51,562 nt of DNA from an uncultured bacterium (GCA_902801025.1 CADCGZ010000005.1:1-51562); one strand, 5' to 3'; counted from the stretch's first letter, positions 17,552 through 26,233 are shown. Program-made: numbers and translations. Notes: generated from the letters alone by a model not told the origin.

Positions 17552-18310
17552 ATGAAACACGACATAGAGGCAATATGCGAGCTGATGCGCGAATGTGGTA
17601 GAACCATAAAGGACATCGACAGGGCAACGCTGCAGATCGACTCGAAGGCCGGTCATGCCAATTTCGTCACGGACTGCGACAAGAAAGTACAGGACCGACT
17701 GAGGACCGGTCTTTTGAAGATAATGCCCGACGCACATTTTATAGGCGAAGAAGGCACGACACAGGAATTCTCGCCCAAGGGAAAGTTTTTTATCGTCGAC
17801 CCAATCGACGGCACGACGAACTTCATAAAGGACTTCCACGCAAGCAGCATTTCGGTCGCGCTCGTAGTTGACGGCGCGGCGGAACTTGGCGCAATATACA
17901 ACCCCTACCTCGACGAGATGTTCACGGCCATGCGCGGACAAGGCGCCTTCTGCAACGGAAAACGAATACATGTCTCGTCGGAGCCGCTTGAAAACGGACT
18001 TGTAATCTTCGGAACTTCCCCATACAACGAAGAACTGAGCGAACGCTCCTTTAAGCTCGCCTACTCGTATTTCAAGAAATCAATCGACATCCGGCGAACA
18101 GGATCCGCTGCGCTTGACATGTGCGCCATCGCGGCCGGACGCGCAGAGCTGTTCTTCGAACTGTCGCTTTCTCCTTGGGACTATGCGGCAGGCGCGCTGA
18201 TCGTCGAAGAGGCCGGCGGAATCGTCACAGACATCGACGGAAACGCGCTCGTCTACAATCGCAAGAGTTCACTCCTCGCCCGAAACAAGGCAGCGAGGCC
18301 AATCGAGTGA
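17552..18310 (+). CDS. suhB: Inositol monophosphatase family protein
   Basis: 252 residues, the usual length. Metal-binding motifs are all present: FIGEEG (about 63-68), the signature VDPIDGTTNFIKDF, and SPWDYAAGALIVEEAGG. Such enzymes dephosphorylate inositol-1-phosphate or related sugar phosphates with Mg2+; SuhB homologues also take part in rRNA transcription in E. coli. GAGGG precedes the ATG by about eight bases. It is the only plus-strand gene in the first 45 kb and ends 7 bases from the convergent stop of the GH-D gene. True substrate is not set by sequence. Confidence 0.9.
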   Translation: MKHDIEAICELMRECGRTIKDIDRATLQIDSKAGHANFVTDCDKKVQDRLRTGLLKIMPDAHFIGEEGTTQEFSPKGKFFIVDPIDGTTNFIKDFHASSISVALVVDGAAELGAIYNPYLDEMFTAMRGQGAFCNGKRIHVSSEPLENGLVIFGTSPYNEELSERSFKLAYSYFKKSIDIRRTGSAALDMCAIAAGRAELFFELSLSPWDYAAGALIVEEAGGIVTDIDGNALVYNRKSSLLARNKAARPIE

Positions 18311-18317
18311 GATATCG

Positions 18318-20525
18318 CTAAAAGTCAAGACAAAGGTCTACGACACAGGAGCGAGGAACTGCAAGCTTCACGGCAACCACTCTTCCGCCGCACTCCTCTT
18401 TCACCTTGATGCCAACGCCATTCGCCGTTGCGCTTTTGATCTTCCAGCCATTCGGCACTGCAAACCGCACGACTTGCGGGAAACCGCCCACGGCGTCAAC
18501 CTTTGCAACGAGACGCGCCCCATCCCACTTCTGGTCAAGAAGCTCAACTGCTCCCTGCGTCAGATGCCTGTCGCTCGTAAGGAACTGCGGATGCCCCGCA
18601 AGCGGCTGGAGCGCAAAGAGCCGAACACCGCGCGGCGGAACTGCCGCGGAAAGACTGCCCTTCCGCTCTCCAAGGTAGGCGTCCGTCCAGAACTCCCACG
18701 CCACGAAGACTCGCTCGCCGCTCTCACCGATTTCCTGCCAGTCCACGGACACCTCCTTCTCCTCGTCGCTCCAGTTGAAGAGCGCCACAATGTGCCAGTC
18801 TCCAAAAGGACGCGACACGTGGAGATCCCAGACAGGGAGCTGGCCAAACATCGGATAGAGCTTACCGGGGCGCGTCGGGCACACGGGAAGCGCCTGCTGG
18901 ATCAGCTTTACGCGGTCTGGGGCAAGTTCTGCAAGCTTGTCGCCGGCGAACGTCTGCTGCCCGGGGAGCGCGACGACAGTCGCCTCGACCTGCGCCTGTT
19001 CGCGAGCGAGAGCGGCTTGAGAGACGAGCATGCAGTCCGGGTCGGACCAAAAGACGTTTGAGTGCGCGAAAAACTGGTTCACCGTGCATCTCGCCTGAAG
19101 GAGAATATTCCCCCACTTGACGGGTTCATTGGGATGCACGATATCCGCACCTGTGCGGCTTGCATCGGCATATCCTGCCTCTGCACCGGTGAAATGCCCC
19201 TGGCAGGCGAGAAAGATACGGTCGTCGCCAATGCCCTTCCTGTACGCGGCGACAGTCCGCTCGAACGGATTTGGGCATTTCGGGTCATGCATGACTGCGC
19301 GGATATCGGGCCGCTCGTAGAGGTGTGCGCAGTAGCCGGGCCCGCGTCCGGACATTCCGTCAATCTTGAAGAATTCATATCCCCACTCGTGCGAGGCCTT
19401 GTCGAATATCGAAGTAAGATGCTCCAGCGCACCGGGCGCAGTCGGGTCGAGCGTGTACTTTCCGTTCCACGAACGGATGGGCTTGCCGTCCTTGTTATGG
19501 AGGAACCAGTCTTTGTGCCGCGCGTAGAAATCGTCGTTGCCCGTTCCGTAAGGGGCCATCCAGAGCCCCGGCCTGAAGCCGAGTTTCCTGATTTCGTCCG
19601 CGAGCCACTTCATGCCCTCGGGAAACTGCACCTTGTAAGTCTCAAGGTCCATGTTGTGGAAATTCGACACTGGCAGTTTGGGGGAGTTGTCCTGCCACGA
19701 TTCGATATTCCAGAATTCCATCCCAAACGGCTTGAACCACTTTGCGGCGAAACGCGCCTCGTCAAGATTCTCCTTTGAGCCGGCGGTGTCGAAGTACGTA
19801 TTCCAGCTGAGCCAGCCAGTGGGCGCATGGGGAGAACGATCGCGGTTCGGAGCTCGCCAGTTCGGCACCCAGCGCGACTTGTACCAATCCTTGACGATCT
19901 TGACTGACATCGCGTTCGCAGTCGCATCGTCAATTGCAAGCCGCGCCGATACCAACCACTTTCCACTTTCAACTTTAAACTTTAAGCTCTTTAACTGCAG
20001 CGCTTCGTCTGTCGAAGGCGAAAAGAGAGCATCGTCGTCAAGCGATACGGCGTCGCTGCTCTTGACGGACAAGACCCTGTCGTTGAGTTTGGGCGTAAGC
20101 GAACAAGGATAGGCGTCGTTGCGATAGCGAATGTCGCCGTCAAAGGCCAGGATGCCCGAGTACGCGAACGCCGTGCGGTGGTAGACGAGCATCGAAACGC
20201 CCTCGCCGTCCGGCTGGAACGAAATGTAACCGTTCACGTTGTCGCTCAAGTCTACAAGCGCAAGTCGATGCGGGAAGCCATCACGAGAGGAAGTTATTCG
20301 CCACTTCGCAATAGACTCGTCTTTGCCGATTCCAGCGCCAGTGACTGCGGCAGGACCCGTAAACGACAGGCAGCCGGAAAGTTCGGCATTCCCCTCCTTG
20401 TGCGAAAGTGCCAGACGGGCGCCTTCGTCGGCAAAGGACACTTTCCAGCTGCCCGCGTCAAACTCGGTGTCGGCGAAAGCGGCCAAGCATGCAAATGTCG
20501 CGCAGACAGACAACGTGTATTTCAT
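18318..20525 (-). CDS. Secreted clan GH-D (GH27/GH36-like) glycosidase
   Basis: 735 residues. Signal peptide 1-18, an N-terminal beta domain (about 20-210), a TIM barrel (about 235-560) with PTGWLSWNTY, FWNIESWQ, GLWMAPYG, YEFFKIDGM (D389 probable nucleophile) and SRTGADIVH (D461 probable acid/base), and C-terminal beta domains. This layout fits alpha-galactosidase-like enzymes; other alpha-glycosidases of the clan are possible. Residues 177-190 (QLKSLKFKVESGKW) are encoded by a 42-base heptamer repeat, an in-frame insertion in the N-terminal domain. The ATG at 20525 is chosen for the signal peptide; no Shine-Dalgarno site is visible. It lies 85 bases downstream of a GntR/LacI-type regulator gene on the same strand and is the obvious target. 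Confidence 0.85.
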   Translation of the reverse strand: MKYTLSVCATFACLAAFADTEFDAGSWKVSFADEGARLALSHKEGNAELSGCLSFTGPAAVTGAGIGKDESIAKWRITSSRDGFPHRLALVDLSDNVNGYISFQPDGEGVSMLVYHRTAFAYSGILAFDGDIRYRNDAYPCSLTPKLNDRVLSVKSSDAVSLDDDALFSPSTDEALQLKSLKFKVESGKWLVSARLAIDDATANAMSVKIVKDWYKSRWVPNWRAPNRDRSPHAPTGWLSWNTYFDTAGSKENLDEARFAAKWFKPFGMEFWNIESWQDNSPKLPVSNFHNMDLETYKVQFPEGMKWLADEIRKLGFRPGLWMAPYGTGNDDFYARHKDWFLHNKDGKPIRSWNGKYTLDPTAPGALEHLTSIFDKASHEWGYEFFKIDGMSGRGPGYCAHLYERPDIRAVMHDPKCPNPFERTVAAYRKGIGDDRIFLACQGHFTGAEAGYADASRTGADIVHPNEPVKWGNILLQARCTVNQFFAHSNVFWSDPDCMLVSQAALAREQAQVEATVVALPGQQTFAGDKLAELAPDRVKLIQQALPVCPTRPGKLYPMFGQLPVWDLHVSRPFGDWHIVALFNWSDEEKEVSVDWQEIGESGERVFVAWEFWTDAYLGERKGSLSAAVPPRGVRLFALQPLAGHPQFLTSDRHLTQGAVELLDQKWDGARLVAKVDAVGGFPQVVRFAVPNGWKIKSATANGVGIKVKEECGGRVVAVKLAVPRSCVVDLCLDF
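19956..19997. repeat. Heptamer array inside a coding region
   Basis: Six successive 7-base units: CCACTTT, CCACTTT, CAACTTT, AAACTTT, AAGCTCT, TTAACTG. The total, 42 bases, equals 14 codons, so the reading frame of the GH-D enzyme is kept. The same family of unit fills 23783-23822. Confidence 0.85.
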
Positions 20526-20552
20526 GCACAGTTCAACCACGCAGCGTATTTT

Positions 20553-20572
20553 CGCGGGCAAGTTAGCCCGCG
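20553..20572. other. Hairpin upstream of the GH-D gene
   Basis: CGCGGGC and GCCCGCG form a perfect 7-base stem with a six-base loop between the regulator's stop and the GH-D start. No T run follows on the minus strand, so it is more likely an mRNA-processing, stability or attenuation element than a terminator. Confidence 0.5.
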
Positions 20573-20591
20573 GCCCAAAATATAGTTGTCT

Positions 20592-20612
20592 CATGTTGTT
20601 CATGTTGTTTTC
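20592..20612. repeat. 9-base tandem repeat after the regulator gene
   Basis: CATGTTGTT occurs at 20592 and 20601 in tandem, followed by TTCATG. The array directly abuts the stop codon of the GntR/LacI-type regulator. Confidence 0.7.
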
Positions 20613-21702
20613 ATGACTTCTTAGTCGACTCGCGCACGACGAGCGGAGCGGGAAGTAGTATCTGCCGCGGCGGGAGCGACGGATTGAGAATGCGCTCCCT
20701 AAGCGCGCGATAGGCAACGAGGGCGATGTCCTCGCACGGCTGGTGAATCGTCGTAAGCTGCGGGAAAGTGGTGACTGCGCAACGAACGTCGTCAAAGCCG
20801 GCAAGCATCACGTCCTCAGGCACGGAGACCCCCAGCTTGTCGAGCGTATTCCTGAAGACCGCGGCAACGTAGTCCGACTCGCAAATCACGGCGTCGGGAC
20901 GAGTCCTCTTCTTGAAAATCGGTCCGAGGGTGCCAATGTCGTCAGGCTCGGCAACGATCTTGAAATCCTTGTCGCCGCCAAGGCCAAGTGCGCTTGCCGC
21001 GCCGTCCAATCTGTCGCGGATCACGGTCGCGCAGTTGGGGCGCATCAGAAAGCGCACTCGCTTCGCGCCCTCGTGCATCATGTGCTCGCCGAGCGCTCGC
21101 CCGGCGGAGAAATTGTCAATCCCCACAAAGTCGTGGCGTACCGGGTCCTGTCCGAGACTTATGTTGCGGTCAATCAGCACGACCGGAATCTCCGCATTGT
21201 CGAAAAGCATAAGAATCTCGCGAGTCACGCGTTCGGGCGCACGGAGAAACGCGAGCGGCTGGAGAACAACACCGGCGACGCGCTGCTTAACGAAAGAGCG
21301 CGCGACCTTGCCCGCCTCAATTGCGCGCTTCGAGGGCGTAGACGCGGAAATGTCGCCAAGCACGAGGGAATAGCCGTCTTTCTGGGCGCAACGCATCAAC
21401 GCCTGGCACATGACCGGGAACACCTCGCCCACGGCAAGACTCGGCATTATGAGCCCAAGCCGCCCTGACTCGCGCTGGGCTGTCTTCGTGGCGAACGTCC
21501 CCGCCCCGCGCTTGCGGTAGACGAGCCCGCACTTCACCAGCTCGTCCATCGCGCGCACCGCAGTTATGCGCGAGACCTTGTACTTCCGCACAATCGACTC
21601 TTCCGACGGCAGCGGCGCTCCATTCGCATACAGCCCGTCGCGGATGCCCTTTCTGAGCTCTTCGAATATCTGCCTGTATTTCGAGGTTCCGCTCATGCCC
21701 AT
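20611..21702 (-). CDS. GntR-type HTH / LacI-type sugar-binding transcription regulator
   Basis: 363 residues (361 if the ATG at 21696 is used). Residues about 8-72 form a GntR winged helix (YRQIFEELRKGIRDGLYANG, LPSEESIVRKYKVSRITAVRAMDEL, KRGAGTFAT). Residues about 80-360 form a LacI/periplasmic-binding-type sensor (GLIMPSLAVGEVFPVM, GVVLQPLAF, VVLIDRNI, DFVGIDNFSAGRALGEHM, DAVICESDYVAA, VMLAGFDDVRCAV, LTTIHQPCEDI). This is the AraR-type chimera that responds to a sugar ligand. The GH-D glycosidase lies directly downstream. It is also a candidate for the TGACATGTCA palindromes, though nothing shows that directly. No strong ribosome binding site is seen. Confidence 0.88.
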   Translation of the reverse strand: MGMSGTSKYRQIFEELRKGIRDGLYANGAPLPSEESIVRKYKVSRITAVRAMDELVKCGLVYRKRGAGTFATKTAQRESGRLGLIMPSLAVGEVFPVMCQALMRCAQKDGYSLVLGDISASTPSKRAIEAGKVARSFVKQRVAGVVLQPLAFLRAPERVTREILMLFDNAEIPVVLIDRNISLGQDPVRHDFVGIDNFSAGRALGEHMMHEGAKRVRFLMRPNCATVIRDRLDGAASALGLGGDKDFKIVAEPDDIGTLGPIFKKRTRPDAVICESDYVAAVFRNTLDKLGVSVPEDVMLAGFDDVRCAVTTFPQLTTIHQPCEDIALVAYRALRERILNPSLPPRQILLPAPLVVRESTKKS

Positions 21703-21736
21703 TTTTCAGCATGATTCCCCTATGGTCGGTTGCGAT

Positions 21737-23776
21737 TTACCCAATCACCTTCAGCGCACCGGTGGGGCAGTTGTCCGCGCAGAGATGGCAGTCCTTGCAC
21801 ACCGCCGTGGCACCAGGATTCTGGAATTCGGGCTTGATGACCGTCTTGAAACCGCGCCCGACGAGACCCAGCAGCCCCTGCTTCGCCTGTTCGGCGCACA
21901 CGCGCACGCAGAGGTTGCAGAGCACGCACTTGCGCTGGTTGCGCTCGATCGTGACGAGCTTCTGCTCAACGAAGCCGGGGTGGTAGTCGCCGTGCAGTCG
22001 CTTGCAGTCGGCCTGCAGCAGGTTCGCGTAGCGGATGAGCTTGCATTCCTCGAAGTCGTGGCAGCCGCACTCCAGGCAGCGCTTCGCCTCCGCCTGGGCG
22101 ACCTCAGGCGATAGGCCGAGGTTCACTTCCTTGAAGTCGTTGCGGCGCTCTTCCGGCGGACGCTGCGGCATCTTCGCGCGCGCGATGCGCGGACGGTCCG
22201 CAAAGTCCTTTTCAGTGAGCTCTCGCTCGGAGAGAATCGGCTTGACGGGCCTGTACTCGCCTCCGCGCAAATAGGCGTCGACGGCGAGCGCGGCCTCGTT
22301 GGCCTGCGCGATCGCGCCGATCGCGATGCCCGCGCCCTTGTTGACAGTGTCGCCGCAGGCGAACACGCCCGGAAGAGCGGTGGAGAAATTGCCCTCGTCG
22401 GCGGCAATCGTGCCCTTCTGGGTCTGCGGCAGGTCCGCGAACCCCTCGGGGTCGTTGCGCTGGCCGATGGCGGCGATCACGCTGTCGAGCGCGATCTCCT
22501 CGAACTTCCCGGCTACTGGCACGGGCTTGCGTCGACCGCGCTCGTCTGGCTCGCCAAGTTCCATCACCTGGAGGCGCATCCCGCACACCTTGCCGTCCTT
22601 GCCGAGGATCTCGTCGGGGGCGTAGAGGAACTTGAACTTGACGCCCTCCTCCTCGGCCTCCGTGATCTCGATGTCCTCCGCAGGCATTTCCTTGCGGGTG
22701 CGGCGGTAGACGACGAACACCTCCTTCGCGCCCACGCGCACAGCGGTGCGGCAGGCGTCCATGGCGGTGTTGCCACCGCCGACGATCGCCACGCGCTCGC
22801 CGATGTCGGGTTTCTCGCCCGTCACGACCGCCCTGAGGAAGTCGATGCCGCCCCACACGCCCTGAAGCTCCTCGCCCTTGACGCGCATGGCCGTCGATTT
22901 CCACGCGCCGTTCGCGACGATTACCGCGTCGAACCACGAGCGGAATTTCGCGAAGTCCGCGTCGCGCCCGATCTTGAAGTCGTTGACAAACGTTACGCCG
23001 AGCGCGGCGATGGCGTCGGTCTCGGCCTTGAGGATTGCCTTCGGCAGACGATACTCGGGGATGCCGTAGCGGAGCATGCCGCCCATCTCGGGCATCTGGT
23101 CGTAGACCGTGACGGCATGTCCCCACTGCGCGAGCTTGAACGCGGCGGTGAGGCCGGCGGGGCCGCCGCCGATGATGCCCACTTTCTTGCCAGTCGGCGC
23201 AGCGACCTTGATCGGATGCTCGTTGCCGTCCTTGCGCACCTGGTCGGCGGCGAAGTACTTGAGCTGCGCGATGGAGATCGGTTCCTCCACGAGGTTGCGG
23301 CGGCACGCCTTCTCGCAGGGGTGCGGGCACACGCGGCCGATGGCGGCGGGGAGCGGGAACGTCTCCTTGATCGTGGCGACGGCGTCAGCAAAGCGCCCCT
23401 CGGCGATTTCCTTCACGTACTTCTGGCAGTCCGTGTGGGCCGGGCAGTTGAGCTTGCAGGGGCCCTGGCAGTCGCCGTCGTGGTCGCCCATCAAAAGCTC
23501 GAGCGCGAGCTTGCGCGTGGCGAGCGCCTTCTCGCTCTTCGTATGCACAACCATTCCGGGCGCGACCTTCGCGGAGCAGGCGCGGAGCATCTTGGGGCAG
23601 TTCTCCACCTCCACCACGCACACGCCGCACGCGCCGTAGGGGCCGAGTTCCTTAAGGTAGCAGAGGTTGGGAATCTCGATTCCCGCCGTCTTGGCCGCCT
23701 CGAAAATGGTGGTGCCGGCCGGCACGCTGACGGACTGGCCGTCGATTTCAAGGGTGATAAGTTCAGGTGTTTCCAT
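21737..23776 (-). CDS. stnA: Stn-type transhydrogenase, GltD-like NADP(H) subunit
   Basis: 679 residues. Order of domains: NuoG/HydA-type 2Fe-2S domain with C39, C50, C53 and C67; a Cys-rich cluster region (HDGDCQGPCKLNCPAHTDC); a GltD-like flavoprotein with FAD motif GIIGGGPAGLTAA and NAD(P) motif AIVGGGNTAMDA; and a C-terminal double 4Fe-4S ferredoxin (CVLCNLCVRVC and CKDCHLCADNC). With the adjacent NuoF- and NuoE-like genes this matches the StnABC transhydrogenase known from Sporomusa, which couples NADPH, NADH and ferredoxin by flavin-based electron bifurcation. The ATG at 23776 has AAAGG upstream; a TTG three codons earlier is possible. Separated from stnB by a heptamer array. Confidence 0.82.
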   Translation of the reverse strand: METPELITLEIDGQSVSVPAGTTIFEAAKTAGIEIPNLCYLKELGPYGACGVCVVEVENCPKMLRACSAKVAPGMVVHTKSEKALATRKLALELLMGDHDGDCQGPCKLNCPAHTDCQKYVKEIAEGRFADAVATIKETFPLPAAIGRVCPHPCEKACRRNLVEEPISIAQLKYFAADQVRKDGNEHPIKVAAPTGKKVGIIGGGPAGLTAAFKLAQWGHAVTVYDQMPEMGGMLRYGIPEYRLPKAILKAETDAIAALGVTFVNDFKIGRDADFAKFRSWFDAVIVANGAWKSTAMRVKGEELQGVWGGIDFLRAVVTGEKPDIGERVAIVGGGNTAMDACRTAVRVGAKEVFVVYRRTRKEMPAEDIEITEAEEEGVKFKFLYAPDEILGKDGKVCGMRLQVMELGEPDERGRRKPVPVAGKFEEIALDSVIAAIGQRNDPEGFADLPQTQKGTIAADEGNFSTALPGVFACGDTVNKGAGIAIGAIAQANEAALAVDAYLRGGEYRPVKPILSERELTEKDFADRPRIARAKMPQRPPEERRNDFKEVNLGLSPEVAQAEAKRCLECGCHDFEECKLIRYANLLQADCKRLHGDYHPGFVEQKLVTIERNQRKCVLCNLCVRVCAEQAKQGLLGLVGRGFKTVIKPEFQNPGATAVCKDCHLCADNCPTGALKVIG

Positions 23777-23782
23777 GTCGTT

Positions 23783-23822
23783 CAACCTTTAACTTTCAAC
23801 TTTCAACTCTCAACTTTCAACT
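23783..23822. repeat. Heptamer array between stnB and stnA
   Basis: CAACTTT-type units with a 7-base period, CAAC occurring at 23797, 23804, 23811 and 23818 plus a degenerate unit at 23783. The array starts at the stnB stop codon and ends just before the stnA start. Confidence 0.85.
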
Positions 23823-25631
23823 TCAGCCAACGCTGACTGCGCCGAACTTGCAGGTGGCCACGCACTGTCCGCACTTGATGCACTTCGACTGGTCGATCGC
23901 GTGCGGCTTCTTGGGTTCGCCGGAGATCGCGCCCACGGGGCACTTCTTCGCGCACATCGTGCAGCCCTTGCACTTCGCGGGGTCGATTTCGAATTTCTTC
24001 AGCACCGCGCATTCGTGCGCGGGGCATCGCGCTTCGCGGATGTGGGCGTCGTATTCGTCGCGGAAGTAGCGGATCGTGGTGAGGACCGGGTTCGGGGCCG
24101 TCTGCCCGAGGCCGCAGAGCGCGCCCGCCTTGATGCCGTTGCAGAGTTCCTGGAGGAGCTCCACGTCGCCTTCCCTGCCCTTGCCCTCGGTGATGCGCGT
24201 GAGGATTTCGTGCATGCGCTTCGTACCGATGCGGCAGTGGACGCACTTGCCGCAGCTTTCCTTCGCGGTGAAGTCGAGGAAGAACCGCGCCATGTTCACC
24301 ATGCAGGTGTGGGAGTCCATCACCACCATGCCGCCGGACCCCATGATCGCGCCGGTGGCGCCGAGCGCCTTGTAGTCGATGAGCGTGTCGAGCAGGTGCT
24401 CGGGGATGCAGCCGCCGGAAGGGCCACCCATCTGCACGGCCTTGAACGTGCCGCCATCGCGGATTCCGCCACCGATGCCGAAGATCACGTCGCGGAGCGT
24501 GAGGCCCATCGGAATCTCCACGAGACCGCCGCGCTTGATCTTGCCGGTGAGCGCGAACACCTTGGTGCCCTTGCTCGTCTCGGTGCCCATCGCGGCGAAC
24601 GCGGCGCCGCCGTTGAGGATAATCCACGCGACGTTCGCGAACGTCTCGACGTTGTTGATGTTCGAGGGGGCCTGCGTGTAGCCCTTCTCCGCCGGGAATG
24701 GGGGCTTCAGGCGCGGCATGCCGCGGTTGCCCTCGAGCGACTCGATGAGCGCCGTCTCCTCGCCGCACACAAACGCGCCCGCGCCCGCCTTGATGCGGAT
24801 GTCGCAGGAGAAGCCGCTCCCCAGGATGTTCTCCCCGAGGAGACCGGCCTTCTTCGCGGCCGCGAGCGCCTTTTCGAGACGCACGATCGCGAGCGGGTAT
24901 TCCGCGCGCACATAGACGAATGCCTTCGTCGCACCAATCGCGTAGGCGGCGATGAGCATGCCCTCGATGAGGGAGTGCGGATCGGACTCGATCACCGCGC
25001 GGTCCATGAACGCGCCGGGGTCGCCCTCGTCGGCGTTGCAAATGAGGTACTTCTGGTCGCCCTTTGCGTTGCGAGCGGCATTCCACTTGAACCACGTGGG
25101 GAAGCCCGCGCCGCCGCGCCCGGCGAGGCCGGACACCTTGATTTCGGCGATTACGTCCTCCGGCGTCATCGTCAGCACTTTGCGAATCGCCTTGTAGCCG
25201 TCCACCGCCTCGTAGGCCGCGATGTCCTCAGGGTCGATGAGGCCGCAGTGCCTGAGCGCGATGCGCGTCTGCTTCTCAAGAAACTCCTTGTCGTCCGCCG
25301 AAATCTCCAGGTCCTTGACGCCAGAAAGGACACCGGATGCGGCGGCCTTGTAAATCCGCTCCGCGTCCTTCTCCTGCACGCGGACGAGTCTCGCGAGCAA
25401 CGGTTCCCCGTTCCCACCCCGCATTGAGCCGCCTTCGGCGCTCGCTTCGCTCGGGGGATACGTTCCCGGTTCCCCATACACGTCCACGATCGGCTCAAGG
25501 TAGCACATGCCAATGCAGCCGGTGATGCCGACTTCGACTGCGCCGTCCGCGTTGAGCTTCTCCACGGCCGCGCGCACCTTGCGCGCGCCGGCGGCAATGC
25601 CGCAACTTCCTTCTCCAAATACGAGTTTCAT
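23823..25631 (-). CDS. stnB: Stn-type transhydrogenase, NuoF/HydB-like flavin subunit
   Basis: 602 residues. An N-terminal thioredoxin-like 2Fe-2S domain (C10, C39, C43) is followed by the NuoF core with GLAGRGGAGFPTWFKW (FMN), NADEGDPGAFMDR (NADH) and ESCGKCVHCRIG (4Fe-4S), and by a C-terminal 2x4Fe-4S ferredoxin (CKGCTMCAKKC, CIKCGQCVATC), as in HydB. This is the expected NADH-oxidising and bifurcating flavin subunit. The ATG overlaps the stnC stop (ATGA) with GGAGG upstream. Residues about 53-77 contain a PSEASAEGGS-type insert encoded between two 8-base direct repeats and absent from normal members; it lies in the thioredoxin-like domain and may be tolerated as a surface loop. Confidence 0.85.
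   Translation of the reverse strand: MKLVFGEGSCGIAAGARKVRAAVEKLNADGAVEVGITGCIGMCYLEPIVDVYGEPGTYPPSEASAEGGSMRGGNGEPLLARLVRVQEKDAERIYKAAASGVLSGVKDLEISADDKEFLEKQTRIALRHCGLIDPEDIAAYEAVDGYKAIRKVLTMTPEDVIAEIKVSGLAGRGGAGFPTWFKWNAARNAKGDQKYLICNADEGDPGAFMDRAVIESDPHSLIEGMLIAAYAIGATKAFVYVRAEYPLAIVRLEKALAAAKKAGLLGENILGSGFSCDIRIKAGAGAFVCGEETALIESLEGNRGMPRLKPPFPAEKGYTQAPSNINNVETFANVAWIILNGGAAFAAMGTETSKGTKVFALTGKIKRGGLVEIPMGLTLRDVIFGIGGGIRDGGTFKAVQMGGPSGGCIPEHLLDTLIDYKALGATGAIMGSGGMVVMDSHTCMVNMARFFLDFTAKESCGKCVHCRIGTKRMHEILTRITEGKGREGDVELLQELCNGIKAGALCGLGQTAPNPVLTTIRYFRDEYDAHIREARCPAHECAVLKKFEIDPAKCKGCTMCAKKCPVGAISGEPKKPHAIDQSKCIKCGQCVATCKFGAVSVG
25402..25475. repeat. 66-base insertion bounded by 8-base direct repeats in stnB
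   Basis: GGTTCCCC occurs at 25402-25409 and 25468-25475, exactly 66 bases apart, so the insert adds 22 codons in frame. The interior holds GC-rich near-palindromes (CGCCTTCGGCG and a CTCGCTTCGCTCG stretch) unlike the surrounding coding sequence. Confidence 0.6.
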
Positions 25632-26113
25632 TTCGACGCCTCCCTGATCTTGCGCACGATGTCCTTGGCCTTGGCTGGCGTGAGGGAGCCGTACGTGTCC
25701 TCGTTGATCATCATCACGGGCGAGAGCGAGCAGCAGCCGAGGCAAGCGACCGTCTTGATGGAGAAGAGCCCGTCGTCGGTCGTCTCGCCGTCACCCACGC
25801 CAAGCTCCTCCACGAGCGCCTTCTCGATGGAGTCGGCGCCGTTCACGTGGCAGGCCGTGCCCTTGCAGAGAAGGATGAGGTTCTTGCCCACGGGCTTCAA
25901 GCGGAACTGCGTGTAGAACGTCGCCACGCCCATCACTTTGGCTGGGCTGTTGCCAGTCTTGTCGGCGATGGCGTACAGCACGTCGGTCGGCAAATAACCA
26001 TAGATGTCCTGCGCCTTCTGCAGGATCGATATGAGGGCGTGATCGTCGCCGGCGAACGCCTCAAAGACGGGCGTCAACAGCGACAAGTCGCTTTTTTCGC
26101 AATTTGCGCACAT
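25628..26113 (-). CDS. stnC: Stn-type transhydrogenase, NuoE/HydC-like 2Fe-2S subunit
   Basis: 161 residues, typical of NuoE/HydC. It has the helical N-terminal part (LISILQKAQDIYGYLP, VMGVATFYTQFRL) and the thioredoxin-like 2Fe-2S domain with CKGTACHVNGA and CLGCCSLSPVMMIN supplying four cysteines. The ATG at 26113 is preceded by GGAG at nine bases; a TTG at 26128 would add five residues. First gene of stnCBA, with a TTTTGGTATAAT promoter about 60 bases upstream. It passes electrons with the flavin subunit in the cytoplasm. Confidence 0.87.
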   Translation of the reverse strand: MCANCEKSDLSLLTPVFEAFAGDDHALISILQKAQDIYGYLPTDVLYAIADKTGNSPAKVMGVATFYTQFRLKPVGKNLILLCKGTACHVNGADSIEKALVEELGVGDGETTDDGLFSIKTVACLGCCSLSPVMMINEDTYGSLTPAKAKDIVRKIREASK

Positions 26114-26173
26114 TATGCATTTCTCCAATATTCCCGCGACGGTCTGCCGCGGGACTTTTCAGAATGGCTGGAT

Positions 26174-26179
26174 ATTATA
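26174..26179 (-). promoter_or_regulatory. stnCBA promoter, extended -10
   Basis: TATAAT preceded by ATTTTGG on the minus strand. The predicted leader is about 54 bases and contains a ribosome binding site, in contrast to the leaderless genes. No clear -35 is visible. Confidence 0.6.
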
Positions 26180-26233
26180 CCAAAATGCGGGCAGAATTGC
26201 GACGGCCCGTCGAGGCGGCGCGTATATTTAAAC

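Noticed and set aside
21737..26113. Electron-bifurcating [FeFe] hydrogenase HydABC
   Set aside because: The large subunit has a GltD-like flavoprotein instead of the H-cluster domain with its cysteine motifs.
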